Assembly: GCA_013396915.1 (NCBI GenBank)
Contig: VWZL01000114.1
Location: forward strand, 847,535-911,534
Origin: Stercorarius parasiticus
Lineage: Eukaryota > Chordata > Aves > Charadriiformes > Stercorariidae
DNA length: 64,000 bases
Direction of reading: 5' to 3'
The notes under the pieces are model-generated. The model was not told where the DNA came from. It was given only the letters and a program-made list of their open reading frames with translations, and did no database searches. The position numbers and the translations under genes were made by a program. Positions within the stretch are counted from its first letter, which is position 1. Each line of letters begins with the position of its first letter. Below are positions 1 through 12,774 of this stretch, piece after piece.

Positions 1-3000
1 TGCATAAAAATCAGCAATGACAATTATGGAGGATAGTTGATCAGTGATGGCCTCATAGAAAGTGAGTTCTCATATCCCTCTGTCCCTAATTAAAATGGTA
101 ATTGGTTGTGCATAACAGACAAGACCAGCTTTTTTGTTCTATTATTGATGTAAATCTGAAGTAAGTATATTGACTTCAGCAACATTATTCTGGATTTACA
201 GTGATTTGAATGAAACTACAATTTGTTCTTGATGGTTTAAAGAATACTTGAGACTTCTTCTATATATGTCCTGAAGTTTACTTTTGTAATTTCTTGCTCT
301 GACTAATTTTTTTCACTATTATTAAAGCTTCTAAAACTCTTTTAAATGTGCTGATTTTTTTCTCTCTTATGCATTTCTCAGTCACACAGGGACTTAAATC
401 TCCTGATTTGACCACATTGTTTTCGCTGCTCTTTTAACTTTATGCATTTATTTATGCTTACATGGCTTTTTTCTTCCTTTTTTTTTATCCCCTAATGTGA
501 CCTACCAAGAATAGATTCTCCCTTTTTCACTCTTGATTTTTCATGAATTATTGAATTTTGGCCATTTTTATTCAACTTGTTTCACATTTCCTCCAAGTCA
601 GCTTTTCTTACAGTACAATATCTTTGTGTTTGCTGACCTTTCTACAGAACCCCATCAGCATTTCAAACTTAATGATATTATAATAATGATATCCTATGTG
701 CTTTCCAACTTTAACCTTGTTTATCTTACAGCAGTAGCCTCATTTTCAATTATTTGTCCCCTTTAACCTCATTTGCTGCTTGTTCAACTTAGTCTGTAAG
801 AAATGTTTTTGAAATTCTTTTTGTAGCTTTCTTATTTCTATTTCTCTAGCTGTGATTTTCTTCCAGTAAAGAAAATCACAAGTACTGCATTGCCATTTTA
901 GACAATTATCTTTTTCATACAAAACTTTATATATAATCTCCTTATACAGTTTAGACCTGTCTATAGAAATACAGAATATGATTTCAACAAGAAATCATTT
1001 CAATTATTTATCAATTATTTATCTCAGTCTTTATTATTTTGTCATCTGAGTCAAAAACACATTAAGCAATTAAAAGATTCTCTCCTACTGACATTTCTGG
1101 CTCCACATATGCTGTTATATGCTAGTCTGGTGATGAAAGTCAATTTAACAGGCTCCTTGAGAGTTATCCATTTAAGAATAGAAGCAGAAGACAAGTATCA
1201 CTATCAACACTTTGTTATCCATACCAGCAACAGGTAGCAGTTGCAGTTTTGGAAATCTTGAAAAAAAAGGACTGCATGGGATCTAAAAAAGATATTTAGT
1301 CGACCTGCATTCCCAAATACATTTCATTTTATTTTTGGCAGTCATTATCTCATCCGTTTTTTTATCAATCCCTTATTCTGTGGATTCTGCCATTTCCCTC
1401 ACCTGTCTATTCCAGTATTGTATTATTCTCATGCCTGCAACTTTTCCTTCTTGTATATTGTTATTCAATTTAAATCCAACACTTCTTGTCTGATTCACCT
1501 CTCTGCAACGAAAATTGTTTGTTCTCCATCTCTTGAAGTAGCCTCTTATGTTTATAAATGCTATCTGTTATAATTTTCTGTTCTACAGAGCAAACAGTTG
1601 TTTTACTTGTAGGTTGTGTTTTCTGGACCTCTCAAAATGCTCATTCATGTCTTTTGGACTTTCTTCTTCAATTTAATACCAAGCAAAGGTCATACAAACA
1701 TCAATCAGAGTAGAAGAATTGTTTCATATCTGAAGGCAGGCAGAAAGAAAAACATGGTATCTAAAATTCAGTCATCTGAATCCAAGCTGATTCCCTTGTG
1801 TGTCCAGAAGCAAGTATCTTCAGAGAGTCTCTTCAGAGATTGCTTCATGTTACCTGTCTTGGACATGCTCTGAAGAAGCCTACAAGGACTAAAGGAGTCT
1901 AGGATTACTGTTGCAGAAGTAGATGATGTCATTGTAGGTATTTAAGAATAGGGGAATTGAATTTGACTATTGCAGTTTAGACAATGTTGCAACATGATAG
2001 CCTACTTGCTATTTCTGCAACATGGCACCATTCACCTATATTCAGAAATATAACATTAAGATCCTGTTCTAAACTGTTGGTAGCTAGCAATACCACATCT
2101 CTAACCTGCAGAGGTACAATTCATTATTCCTTTCCAAGTATTTTCTGTACTTGACTTTTTAATATTAATACACTTTTATTGATTAAATTTTCCAAAATAG
2201 GATTATTCACAATATTAAATCTCCCATCCCATCTTACTGGTATCTACAATACAACTACAGGACTTAAAAATCATTATTGAAAATATTAAATTCTGTTTGA
2301 GTCAGGCAGACATTTAAGGCACCCAATGCAGAAGTGCAGTGGAGCACTGGCAGCTATTCTCTGGATTCTGTTTTACACCCAGGTTTGTACCACCAGCTTG
2401 TAATTCTGTGCAGTACACATTTCTTTTCCTTAATTTCAAAAATATCACAAGATATAAAGTCAACAGAGTTAATTATATGTTTTTCTCATTTCCTGCTTTT
2501 CATTTGGATGCTTACTAGTACTTTAAATATTTGTTCCAATAATTTTCCAGGAAATTAGGGTATATTTACTATTTTATCATTATTTGTCTTCTCTTTTATT
2601 CCCCTTTGTAGGTAATGACTGTTTGTTTTTTTCTGTGGTCTTGAAAACTGTTTTCTTTAATTTTCCAAAGGTAATCATGCATTGTTCTGAAATTGTCTCA
2701 TCTAGGTATTTGAGTCCCTTAGGATGTTCATCATTTGATCTGAAAATGTCTTAATTCTTTTCTGAAAATAGCTGAAATAGTTTCATTGTAGATAAGAAAC
2801 CCTCATAAAGTATAAAGCTGGAGCACATTAAAGAAATGTTTACAATCCACCTCCTTGTACAATTCTGTCACAAAAAGACCTGTCAAAGATAAGACTTTCT
2901 GTGTCACTGATTTTGTGGACTAATTTAAGGTTCCTAAATCTGATTGGTAGCCTGAAGTACAGAGCACTTACGGACAGAGTATTTAAATACAGAGTACTTA

Positions 3001-6000
3001 AGGAAAGAAAGAAAGCATGATGCTTGGATCCGTGCAGAGAGAGGGACAGAGATCATGAATATAACTTCTTCAGCAGTCAGAAAAGCATTCTGTAGTGTCT
3101 CTAACATATATGATAACTAACTAATATATATGATAATAATGCATTTTTTAATTGAAAGAATTAACTTGTCCAACTGAGGAAAAATAGGATTATTTCATAT
3201 TCTGACTATGTTTCAAGAGCCAAAAGGTGTCTTGCTTTTCCTACGTCGTCTCTTCAGCTTGGTCACCATCTTTTACTGTGTATTTTTACCTTTCTCTTCA
3301 GAAAATCTAATGAGATTCTTGACTTGAGTGATTCCAGGTGATTTTTCATTCTAACAAGACAGACTTACAAGATACTGAGCACATCGTGTAAAGTATCTTA
3401 CATGCTATGAAGTATCTTACACTCCTGTTTATGTCTATGAGAATGTGCTGTGACATTAACACTGGATTGTGTCCAATTATTTTATTAAGAAAATCCTTTG
3501 CAACCAAATATGTGTCTTTTTATTATAATGCTGATTTCTGCAAAATATTTCATGCACTATGAAGTGTTTTTGTTGTCAAAGGCTGATTCACTTAAAAACT
3601 GTGTTTAATTGAAGTCTGGTTCAGATTTTTTAAGGAGAAAAATATCAGATGCAGTAGCAAATTACTTTTCAAATAGATTCAGAGTGATAAACTTTTATTG
3701 AATCATTCTGTCAACAATACATCTGGCAAAGACAGGGAAATATTTTTTTTTTCCATGCTAGGTCCAAAATTTAAGCTGACTACATGTCTAATTTTCCTTA
3801 TAAAAGTTACTTAGGTAGTTTCTGATACATGCCTATATTGATAGACAGTGACTTAAAAAGCACACTATTCATTTACAGTATTTCTCAATTATTTAAAAAG
3901 AAAAAAGAAAGGAAAGCAGAAAAAAAAAGTTGGCAATAAAGCAGCAAAAATAGAAAGATTGAGCATTAAGCACTTAAATGAAAAAGTTTCCTGCCAGGTC
4001 AGATTGCCAGTAAGCATATTGTGAAAAGGTTCATGCATTTTAGGAATAAAAGTAATTTTAACGACCAGAACAGGAGAATGCAGTGACTGCTAGTAGGGGA
4101 CTGCTACAGTGCAAAATCAGACTTTAAAAGCATTGGACAATTGTCTTCAACTATCAGACTTAAAGAGAATGACAGTCACAACAGGCATACAATTCAGGAT
4201 TTCAAGCAACAGCTTTCAAAATGCATTTTATGTTCTTCAGGTTGATATATTCCTCTGTGACATATTATGTCAAGCTGTGTCAACTGAACAGTTTAATAGA
4301 AGGGATTTCTTAAAATCACAGCCAAGGAAACTATTATTAGAAGGAAAGAAGAACTTATAAGGTATACCACCTCACACAGAAAAACTTTTGACAGAAGTTT
4401 GTGAGGATAGTTAGTGCCATACACTGTCCCTTTCCACCTACAGATATGGACATTGAACATTCTAGAGTATTAAAACTGTTTGGCTTGTAAGTAAGGCTAT
4501 CAAATGCTTTATTTTGGTTTTAAGCAAATGACAATTTACACATTTCTCAGCTGAGAAATGTAAGGACGGGTTTCCAAGAAAAAAGTTGTTTTCCATTTCA
4601 AATCCTTGCTTCAGGTACATTGCATCATATTGATTATAGTACATGTGATTAATAAGTTACCAATAGCAGAGAATCCAGTGACAAGTTAGGGTACAGAGCA
4701 CGACAGTCACCATCCAAATATGCATTTTTGTCTATAAAGCACAAAACATAAGCACAGGTGGAGCAATTGCAAGTTATAAGTTAACTTGTATTAGAATGGA
4801 GAATGAAATATCTTCTGCCAGCTATTGCTTATAGGAAATGTTTAATACCTGCATGGTTAAACATAAATAATTAGAAGAGCTATATATAAGCATAACATAT
4901 AAGGCAAATTTATGCTCAGAATTTTTATATTTATAGAATGCAAAAAATATTATCAACCTTATTGCAAAGAAAAAAGAAGAAAACATGTATATAGTTCCCA
5001 TTCTGCCCAAGGGTGAAGAAAAGTTTAGGAAAGTAATGCGTTGATTTTCTTGATTTCACTGTCCCCAGTGGATTAAAAAACCCAACCACTGAAGAGCTAC
5101 TCTAATTTACATTACAGAAGGCAATACCTTGTACCAATAAACATGTGCATGTTTGGATAAGAATTTTAACTATGTGTCTTCCTTTTTTCAGGTAAATACA
5201 TTCTAACTGCTAAGATAATTTCTACTGTAGATGTGACTGAAGGAAAATATATTTTCACAGAGTACTCACCTTAAGTAAGTTAGAACCAATTATTATGAAA
5301 GACTTATTTTATTTGATATTGATCAACATGAACTGAACAGTGAATGAAGCAGACCTCTGTCAGGTTTGTTGATGTTAAGGGACAGCTGAACAAGATGAAG
5401 ATTACCAATAGCTCCATCATTATAGATGCAAAGTAACCCCCTTTTCAGAACAATCCTTTGGTGGTCAGTATTTGTGACGAAATACAAACACCTAGTTTGA
5501 AGCTCCTACGAGCTTCAAAAAAGTTAGATTTCCATAGGCAATAAAATACGAGCATTTCTGAATGGTACTAACTTTACAGACAGAGGTAAACATAAAATTG
5601 CAGAATTAAGACACCTTCACTAGATTATAACTTTTGTTAACATTGTCTCTAAACAATTTAATTTTAAAAAGCTAGTCCACATGTACTCATTCCAAGCAGT
5701 AGCCTGTTGAAAGAAAGACCAGTATTTGTAGGAAAAATGTAATTTTGGTAACTTTCAGGTATTTGCATTGATATTAATTTCCCTTTGGGAAAATTAATTT
5801 CTAATCCTATTCCTATTAAGAAACCGGTAACTTTATAAGGAGAGAAGTTATATGTCAGACTCCATGCACAGATGTGTATGAAGGAACATGTGTATGTGTG
5901 GTGTTGCCCTGCATAAAATTTATTTCTGTATAATTCTATTTGTACTTGTATGTACAATTAGATATGTGTATATGTATACATACCTACAAAATGCATGTCT

Positions 6001-6651
6001 ATCTGAAAAAAGTATATACGTAATTTATAAATATCTATAAAAACATATATGGGCAGGTTTTTAACTTCTATTATACCCTTTGTACTTATGACAGGAATAG
6101 AAAGGAAAAATTCTCTCCGCGTTTTTACCTGAGTTTTGTGGAATATTCTAGAAATAGGTATTATAAAATATTGCTTTACCATGTAGGCTAAAAGGAAAAT
6201 GGAGGAAGAGGACAGCATCCATTAAAAGTTAATAACATTCCAAATTCAATTTTTAAAAAAGATGAAAATACTGGAATTCTACCACAATAGAATAAGTCCA
6301 ATGGTAGAAAAATATCTGACATTTCTGTATCTCAAACTTAGCCAAAGTAATTAAATGTTTGGGAAATACATGTTGTAAAACTCAGACTGAATATTGAGTG
6401 TTTGTTTCCATAGACAATAATATGTATAATAAAGTTCTCAGGAGGGCAGATTAGGAATCATGAAGATGCCAACTAATCTACCACATTAACTCAGATGACA
6501 GTATTCCTTCATCACCTCTTATAAGCTTAATTAAAACAATAAAAGAAACAAGGATTAGTTTAACAAAACTGAGAAGAGAAACAAGTCTTAATTGTATGCA
6601 TTTCTCAGGGATATATCCTTTACTATAAGGAAATGAAAGAACTTGACATCA
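1..6651. other. AT-rich non-coding DNA
   Basis: No gene, RNA gene or recognisable transposon is visible on either strand. The reading frames here are short (under 100 codons), low in complexity, and lack splice-like boundaries. The only structure noted is a 22-bp palindrome at 4540-4561. Could be intronic or intergenic. Confidence 0.6.
4540..4561. repeat. 22-bp perfect palindrome
   Basis: The arm ACATTTCTCAG is followed directly by its reverse complement with no spacer. It lies in unique AT-rich DNA. There is no sign that it is functional; chance is possible. Confidence 0.6.
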
Positions 6652-6755
6652 CAGAATCATAGAATCATGAAATGGTTTATCTTGGAAGGGACCTTAAAGA
6701 TCGTCTAGTTTCAATGCCCCTGCCATGGGTAGGGACACTTCCCACTAGACTATAC
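6652..6755 (-). mobile_element. CR1 LINE, 3'-end fragment
   Basis: Begins with the reverse-complemented CR1 tail (AGAATCATAGAATCAT) and continues with the typical 3' UTR block, including TTGGAAGGGACCTTAAAGAT and CCCCTGCCATGGG. Only about 100 bases remain, so the copy is severely 5'-truncated, which is usual for CR1. It contains no coding part. Confidence 0.85.
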
Positions 6756-6887
6756 AAATGTATTCATTTACACCACAACTGAGCTCAGACCACATGTTTT
6801 TAATCACAAGATCATAATAAGACTTGGTGTACAGTACTTGCACACCTAATACTATTAGATCTGATATAGACTGACAATTATTATTTA

Positions 6888-7626
6888 GAATCATACAATC
6901 TTAGAATTGCCTAAGTTGGAAGGGACCTTTCAGATCATCTAGCCCAACCGTCAACCTAACACTGACAAGAACCATCACTAAACCATATGTCTAGGCCCTA
7001 ACATTTAACTGTCTTTTGAATACCTCCAGGGATGGTGCCTCAACCACTTCCCTGGGCAGCTTGTTCCAATGCTTAATAACCCTTTCAGTGTAAAATTTTT
7101 TCCTAATATCTAATCTAAACCTCCCCTGGCGCACCTTGAGGCCGTTTCTTCTTGTCCTATTGCTTGTTACTTGGGAGAAGAGGCCAAACCCCACCTCTCT
7201 ACAACCTCCTTTCAGGTAGCTGTAGAGAGCAATAAGTTCTCCCTTCAGACTCCTTTTCTCAAGGCTAAACAACCCCAGCTCCCTTGGTTGCTCCTCATGA
7301 GACTTGTCCTCCAGACCCCTTACCAGCTAGCTTTGTTGCCCTTCTCTGGACCTGCTCCAGCACCTCAATGTCTTTTTTGTAGTGAGGGGCCCAAAATTGG
7401 ACACAGTACTTGAGGTGGGGCCTCACCAGTGCCGAGTACAAGGGGACAATGACTTCCTTAGTGCTACTCACCACACTGTTCCTGCTGGCACACTGTTCCG
7501 GGCACACTGCTGACTCATACTCAGCTGGCAGTCGACCAACACCCCCTGGTCCTTTTCTGCCAGGCAGCTCTCTAGCCACTCATCCCCAAGCTTGTAGTGC
7601 TGCATGGGGTTGTGGTGACCCAAGTG
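6888..7626 (-). mobile_element. CR1 LINE, 5'-truncated, inverted partner of next copy
   Basis: The 3' tail is at the low-coordinate end (AATCATACAATCTTAGAAT), followed by the 3' UTR and then decayed C-terminal ORF2 in reverse. Two minus-strand frames (7272-6991 and 7579-7295) carry CR1 ORF2 C-terminal signatures such as [33 protein letters not shown] and [18 protein letters not shown]. The reverse-transcriptase catalytic part is missing, so it is inactive. The 5' break at about 7626 abuts directly a CR1 fragment in the opposite orientation. Confidence 0.93.
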
Positions 7627-7627
7627 A

Positions 7628-7778
7628 AGGAACCACCATCCCTGGTGGTATTTAAAAGATGGGTTGACATGGTGCTTAGGGACATGTTTTAATGGTGGTT
7701 TTGGCAGTGTTAGGTTAATGGCTGGACTGGATGATCTTAGTGGTCCGTTCCAATCTAGACGATTCTATGATTCTATTC
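7628..7778 (+). mobile_element. CR1 LINE, 3'-UTR fragment in opposite orientation
   Basis: Runs from the CR1 block ACCATCCCTGGTGGTATTTA to a complete avian CR1 3' end (GATTCTATGATTCTATTC). It is about 150 bases long and non-coding. It matches the 3' portion of the neighbouring minus-strand copy in reverse, so the pair forms a large imperfect inverted repeat with the two tails pointing outward. Confidence 0.9.
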
Positions 7779-10422
7779 CACACATTAACCAGACTGGCTT
7801 TTTCCCACTTCTTCAAATCCTACTGTGTGTTTAGAGCTGTAGTGACTTTAAATTTTTGCTCTGTAGCGTATGTTGCAGATACTTTTCAGCAGCTTTCTCT
7901 ATCCTTAGCCCTACACTCAGTGAGATTACTTTAACCCTGCGGGGTGCTGTTCAACCAGAAGGATCAACGCTTTGTATGAGTATGTATTGATAGAGGATTT
8001 AAGAGGAATGGTTCTTTTTCTAAAACTGCAGAATCAGGGAACTAACATTATTGTGAAAGCTGATTGAATTATTCTCAGCTACAGTAGTAAGATATGGGCC
8101 TTTTTCTGTCAATCGCTCATTTGAAAACAGACAATGATTTTGAAAAATATATTCATCATTCTAAATTACTCAGATGTATTTTGCATTGTAGTTGCAGCCT
8201 ATAGACTGACAGCAAATTATTCAGTATTGTCTGAACTACTGAGTGTTCTGAATTTGCTCATGTAAAGCCTCGTTGGTCCTGATTCTTAGGTCTAGTAATA
8301 TGAAACACTCATTTGAAAGAAAGCAGAAATTGGCTTTATGATGACTTAGAAGTTCTACAGTAGTCGAAAGGTGATTCATTCTTTTTGATTTTACAGAATT
8401 GTCAGCTGTGCTTTTTCAGCTATCTATATGTTTTCATGTGTAATAGCTGCCACAATTCCTTCCTAAAACAAAAATTAATTCAATACACTGTATTTATCCT
8501 GGAACATGCCTTTTGAGAGCTCATACAGGTGATGGGATTTTATCTGCATTCCAAGAGATGCAAAAAGGAGAAAATTCCTGTATATCAGTTATTTTATACT
8601 CTTTCCCAAAGTTCCACACCATTCAGGCTACTAGTGAAGTCTTACCTTCTTATCAAATAGCTAGCTTTGACTGCTTTGATGAGAAAGGCTGTTCAGACAC
8701 TACAGGACAGAGTGGTTCAGTTTCTACTGTGAATGTCAAGCAACCAAGATCTTTTTGTGCCAGGGATGCCATCCTGGACACCATTTTTTACCATCTACTC
8801 AGGAAAAACAAATGTGGAGCACTCACGAAAACATAGAAGAAATAATCAACTATCCTTCCCTGACTCCAAACATGATTATTTTTCTTTTGAAATACATCAT
8901 AAATGTCTTTCTACTGGCTCAGATTCCAACTTTTTATTCTTTAGAATGCCAACTCCAAATATATATATGAGTGTGGAAAAAAAAAGATATTGCATCTCTG
9001 GGTCCAGTGTAATGCAGAAAAAGGCAAGAAAGATGTAAATAAGTGACTCCCCAAATCACTTTATAAGATGATGACACAGTGCAAGAAAATAGGAGATATA
9101 AAGTCCTTTGGTTTATGCAGATTTTATGAAATAGCAAGCCAGCCGCTTAAAGTGACATAAGTCACTTACAATCTGTCTTTCTTTTCAAAACTCATTCTGA
9201 TTACCTATGTCCCACAACTCTTTCTTTCTGTGAAAAGTTATCAGGGAAGTGAGTGGGCAGCAGAAGAGAAAGCCCTATGTTCAAATCCTAAAGTACATAT
9301 TCTAACAACCAGTGTTCAGTAAAGTGAATATATTAAGTGATGTCAGGTTTTTCCCTGCAGTCTCCATGTCTTGGTAAAAGTAAATGAGTTTTTGTTCTGC
9401 AGATCTTCTTTTAATACCATTTAAAGTACAAGATGAAGCCCAGTGATATTGTCCATGCCTTTTTAATCAGCAAGACAAGAAAGATTAGAGAACGTGTGAA
9501 AGTGTTTTACACTAGTTACCACATCCTTCAATAGCTTTTTGTCAAATCACAATTGTGTTCTCTTGTATTTTGCTTTGATAGTTTTCTATTCTAAATGCTG
9601 CACTAAGCAGTGTTATTGTTGCCCTAGATTTTTTCACAATACTTCATTATTTTTTTATTAAAAAAGAAGAAAAATAAATTTAAAAAAAAGTTAAAATTTT
9701 AACAATAAGCTTATCTTTTTCCTTGAAAGTAAAAAAAGCAAAACAAAAAAAAGCAACTTCATCTAATAAGAATAGTGAAGAATATGCAGTCCATTAATTT
9801 CAGTGCTGATTTGATTATATATAGAGAAAAACATTCTTATCCATTGTTCTGCATTGTAACTTATGGTGAAGTAGAAACTTGACTTTAGAAAGGCACTTAC
9901 TGAAATCAAAATCATATAGGAAATATACGATGGATAGTTATGATTGTAACTCAAATACTTCACTGGATGTGCTTAAAATTGAAGAACCCAAATATTTCTA
10001 AGTCAATTCTGTAATGAAAGTGAGAGGAAGAAAGAAATCAGCTCATGATGTCCATGAAGAAGAAAATTGTGGGCAGAGTCCAGGAAACCACGACCTATTT
10101 TTCTCAGGTCGCCAACAGAAAATGTGTCAGAAATCTTTTGGCAGGGTTAGAAGCAACCTGTGAGGGTCTAGGGTGAAGAGATCATCACATTCTACAATCC
10201 ACATTTAGTGAGATACTAATAGCTATTATGTACCTATGAGATATCTGTCCCTTCAGCTAGTACAGGAAAGTATGATATCCTGCATCATCGAAATTTTGCT
10301 TATATTCATTTCAAGGCATGCAGGTAACAGCAATAGCTGTAGCACAAAATCAAAAGTATAACTACACCAGAAATATTGAAAATTATCATGAAGAGAACAT
10401 TTTTGTTCTGAAAGAGATTTAA
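7779..10422. other. AT-rich non-coding DNA
   Basis: No repeat or gene is recognised. A 107-codon plus-strand frame at 8513-8836 overlaps other open frames and has no domain I know. An A-rich stretch lies at about 9650-9755. Confidence 0.55.
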
Positions 10423-11187
10423 TAGAATCATAGAATCATTTAGGTTGGAAAAGACCCTTAAGAGCACAAAGTCCAACCGTTAACCTAACATTACCAAGTC
10501 CACCACTAAACCATGTCCCTCAGCACTACATCTACGCATCTTTTAAATACCTACAGGGATGGTGACTCATACACTTCCCTGGGCAGCATGTTCCAATACT
10601 TTATAACCCTTTCAGTGAAGAATTTTTTCCTAATATTCAATCTAAACCTCCCCTGGAGCAACTTGAGGCCCTTCCCTTTTGTCCTATCGCTTGCTACTTC
10701 AGAGAAGAGACCGTCAATTTCCTTTCAGGTAGTTGCAGAGAGCGATAAGGTCTCCCCTCAACCTCCTTTTCTCCAGGCTAAACAATCCCAGTTCCTTCAG
10801 CCATTCCTCATGTGACTTGTGCTCTAGACGCCTCAACAGCTTTGTTGCCCTTCTCTGGGCACACCTCAGAACCTCTATGTCTTTCTGGTAGTGAGGGGCG
10901 CAAAACTGAACACAGTATTTGAGGGGCAGCCTCACCAGTGCTGAGTACAGCAGGATGATCTCTTCCCTAGTCCTGCTGGCCTTTCTGATACAAGCTAGGA
11001 TGCTATCGGCCTTCTTGTCCATCTGGGCACATTGCTGGCTCATATTCAGCCAGCTGTCAACCAACACCCCCAGGTCCTTACCCACCAGGCATCATTCCTG
11101 CCACTCTTCCCCAAGCCTGTAGCATTGCACGGGATTATGACCAAAGTGCAGGACCTGACACTTAGCCTTCTTGAATCTCACACAACA
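10423..11187 (-). mobile_element. CR1 LINE, 5'-truncated
   Basis: The 3' tail (ATAGAATCATAGAATCAT) is at the low end, followed by the 3' UTR and decayed ORF2 C-terminal coding in reverse. The frame 11085-10714 reads as a CR1 ORF2 C-terminus ([54 protein letters not shown]). It lacks the catalytic reverse-transcriptase motifs. From base 10,720 onward this copy is repeated identically beyond the assembly gap. Confidence 0.94.
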
Positions 11188-11391
11188 ATGATAATATTCA
11201 ATAACATTCAGTTTCTGATTTTCTTTTTGCATTAAATAAATATCTAAAGGCAAATTCATTATGGAATTATTGGGATAAATCTCTGCCTTGGCTTTATAGT
11301 TTTTGATACTTAAAAAGATTGCAGGTTTACTTCTAACATCACTTCACATTTTATATGTATTATAAAATATATATATTTTATAATACATATA
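10720..11391. repeat. Gap-flanking exact duplicate, copy 1
   Basis: This 672-bp segment is identical, by eye, to 12,103-12,774 (constant offset 1383). It contains the 5' two thirds of a CR1, unique flank, and a 40-bp AT palindrome that ends at the last base before the gap. Identity through unique DNA argues for an assembly overlap that was never collapsed, not an old genomic duplication. Confidence 0.95.
11352..11391. repeat. 40-bp perfect AT palindrome at contig edge
   Basis: The arm TATATGTATTATAAAATATA is followed by its exact reverse complement with no spacer. The contig stops on its last base. Such a sequence can extrude as a cruciform and is hard to sequence or amplify, which may explain the break. 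The same palindrome is present at 12,735-12,774. Confidence 0.95.
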
Positions 11392-12102
11392 NNNNNNNNN
11401 NNNNNNNNNNNNNNNNNNNNNNNNNNNNNNNNNNNNNNNNNNNNNNNNNNNNNNNNNNNNNNNNNNNNNNNNNNNNNNNNNNNNNNNNNNNNNNNNNNNN
11501 NNNNNNNNNNNNNNNNNNNNNNNNNNNNNNNNNNNNNNNNNNNNNNNNNNNNNNNNNNNNNNNNNNNNNNNNNNNNNNNNNNNNNNNNNNNNNNNNNNNN
11601 NNNNNNNNNNNNNNNNNNNNNNNNNNNNNNNNNNNNNNNNNNNNNNNNNNNNNNNNNNNNNNNNNNNNNNNNNNNNNNNNNNNNNNNNNNNNNNNNNNNN
11701 NNNNNNNNNNNNNNNNNNNNNNNNNNNNNNNNNNNNNNNNNNNNNNNNNNNNNNNNNNNNNNNNNNNNNNNNNNNNNNNNNNNNNNNNNNNNNNNNNNNN
11801 NNNNNNNNNNNNNNNNNNNNNNNNNNNNNNNNNNNNNNNNNNNNNNNNNNNNNNNNNNNNNNNNNNNNNNNNNNNNNNNNNNNNNNNNNNNNNNNNNNNN
11901 NNNNNNNNNNNNNNNNNNNNNNNNNNNNNNNNNNNNNNNNNNNNNNNNNNNNNNNNNNNNNNNNNNNNNNNNNNNNNNNNNNNNNNNNNNNNNNNNNNNN
12001 NNNNNNNNNNNNNNNNNNNNNNNNNNNNNNNNNNNNNNNNNNNNNNNNNNNNNNNNNNNNNNNNNNNNNNNNNNNNNNNNNNNNNNNNNNNNNNNNNNNN
12101 NN
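11392..12102. other. Assembly gap (711 N)
   Basis: An unbroken run of N. The flanks are the two ends of an identical 672-bp block, so the gap may contain little or no real sequence. Any reading frame that runs through the N stretch is an artefact. Confidence 0.99.
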
Positions 12103-12570
12103 TCCTTTCAGGTAGTTGCAGAGAGCGATAAGGTCTCCCCTCAACCTCCTTTTCTCCAGGCTAAACAATCCCAGTTCCTTCAGCCATTCCTCATGTGACT
12201 TGTGCTCTAGACGCCTCAACAGCTTTGTTGCCCTTCTCTGGGCACACCTCAGAACCTCTATGTCTTTCTGGTAGTGAGGGGCGCAAAACTGAACACAGTA
12301 TTTGAGGGGCAGCCTCACCAGTGCTGAGTACAGCAGGATGATCTCTTCCCTAGTCCTGCTGGCCTTTCTGATACAAGCTAGGATGCTATCGGCCTTCTTG
12401 TCCATCTGGGCACATTGCTGGCTCATATTCAGCCAGCTGTCAACCAACACCCCCAGGTCCTTACCCACCAGGCATCATTCCTGCCACTCTTCCCCAAGCC
12501 TGTAGCATTGCACGGGATTATGACCAAAGTGCAGGACCTGACACTTAGCCTTCTTGAATCTCACACAACA
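12103..12570 (-). mobile_element. CR1 LINE, duplicate of the copy at 10.4 kb (probable assembly artefact)
   Basis: Same sequence and same internal frames as the CR1 before the gap, but missing its 3' UTR and tail because the sequence begins at the gap edge. It should probably not be counted as a separate insertion. Confidence 0.9.
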
Positions 12571-12734
12571 ATGATAATATTCAATAACATTCAGTTTCTG
12601 ATTTTCTTTTTGCATTAAATAAATATCTAAAGGCAAATTCATTATGGAATTATTGGGATAAATCTCTGCCTTGGCTTTATAGTTTTTGATACTTAAAAAG
12701 ATTGCAGGTTTACTTCTAACATCACTTCACATTT

Positions 12735-12774
12735 TATATGTATTATAAAATATATATATTTTATAATACATATA
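12735..12774. repeat. 40-bp perfect AT palindrome, second copy
   Basis: Identical to 11,352-11,391. It is followed by more alternating AT sequence (CATAATATATACATAATATA), so the whole 12,730-12,800 stretch is prone to secondary structure. Confidence 0.95.

Larger units (their letters stand above)
12103..12774. repeat. Gap-flanking exact duplicate, copy 2
   Basis: Second copy of the 672-bp segment. It starts abruptly inside a CR1 at the first base after the gap and matches 10,720-11,391 to the end of the palindrome. Beyond it the sequence continues into further AT-rich DNA (12,775 on), which the first copy never reached. Confidence 0.95.

Noticed and set aside
6888..7778. Twin-priming (5' inversion) of a single CR1 insertion
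   Set aside because: Both the inverted and the direct part carry their own complete 3' end and tail, which a single twin-primed event does not give.
8513..8836. 107-codon plus-strand frame
   Set aside because: Overlaps two other open frames of similar length, has no domain or splice context, and looks like chance.
11344..12468. Frames of 374 and 258 codons spanning the gap
   Set aside because: They read through 711 N bases; the real part is CR1 debris and AT palindrome.
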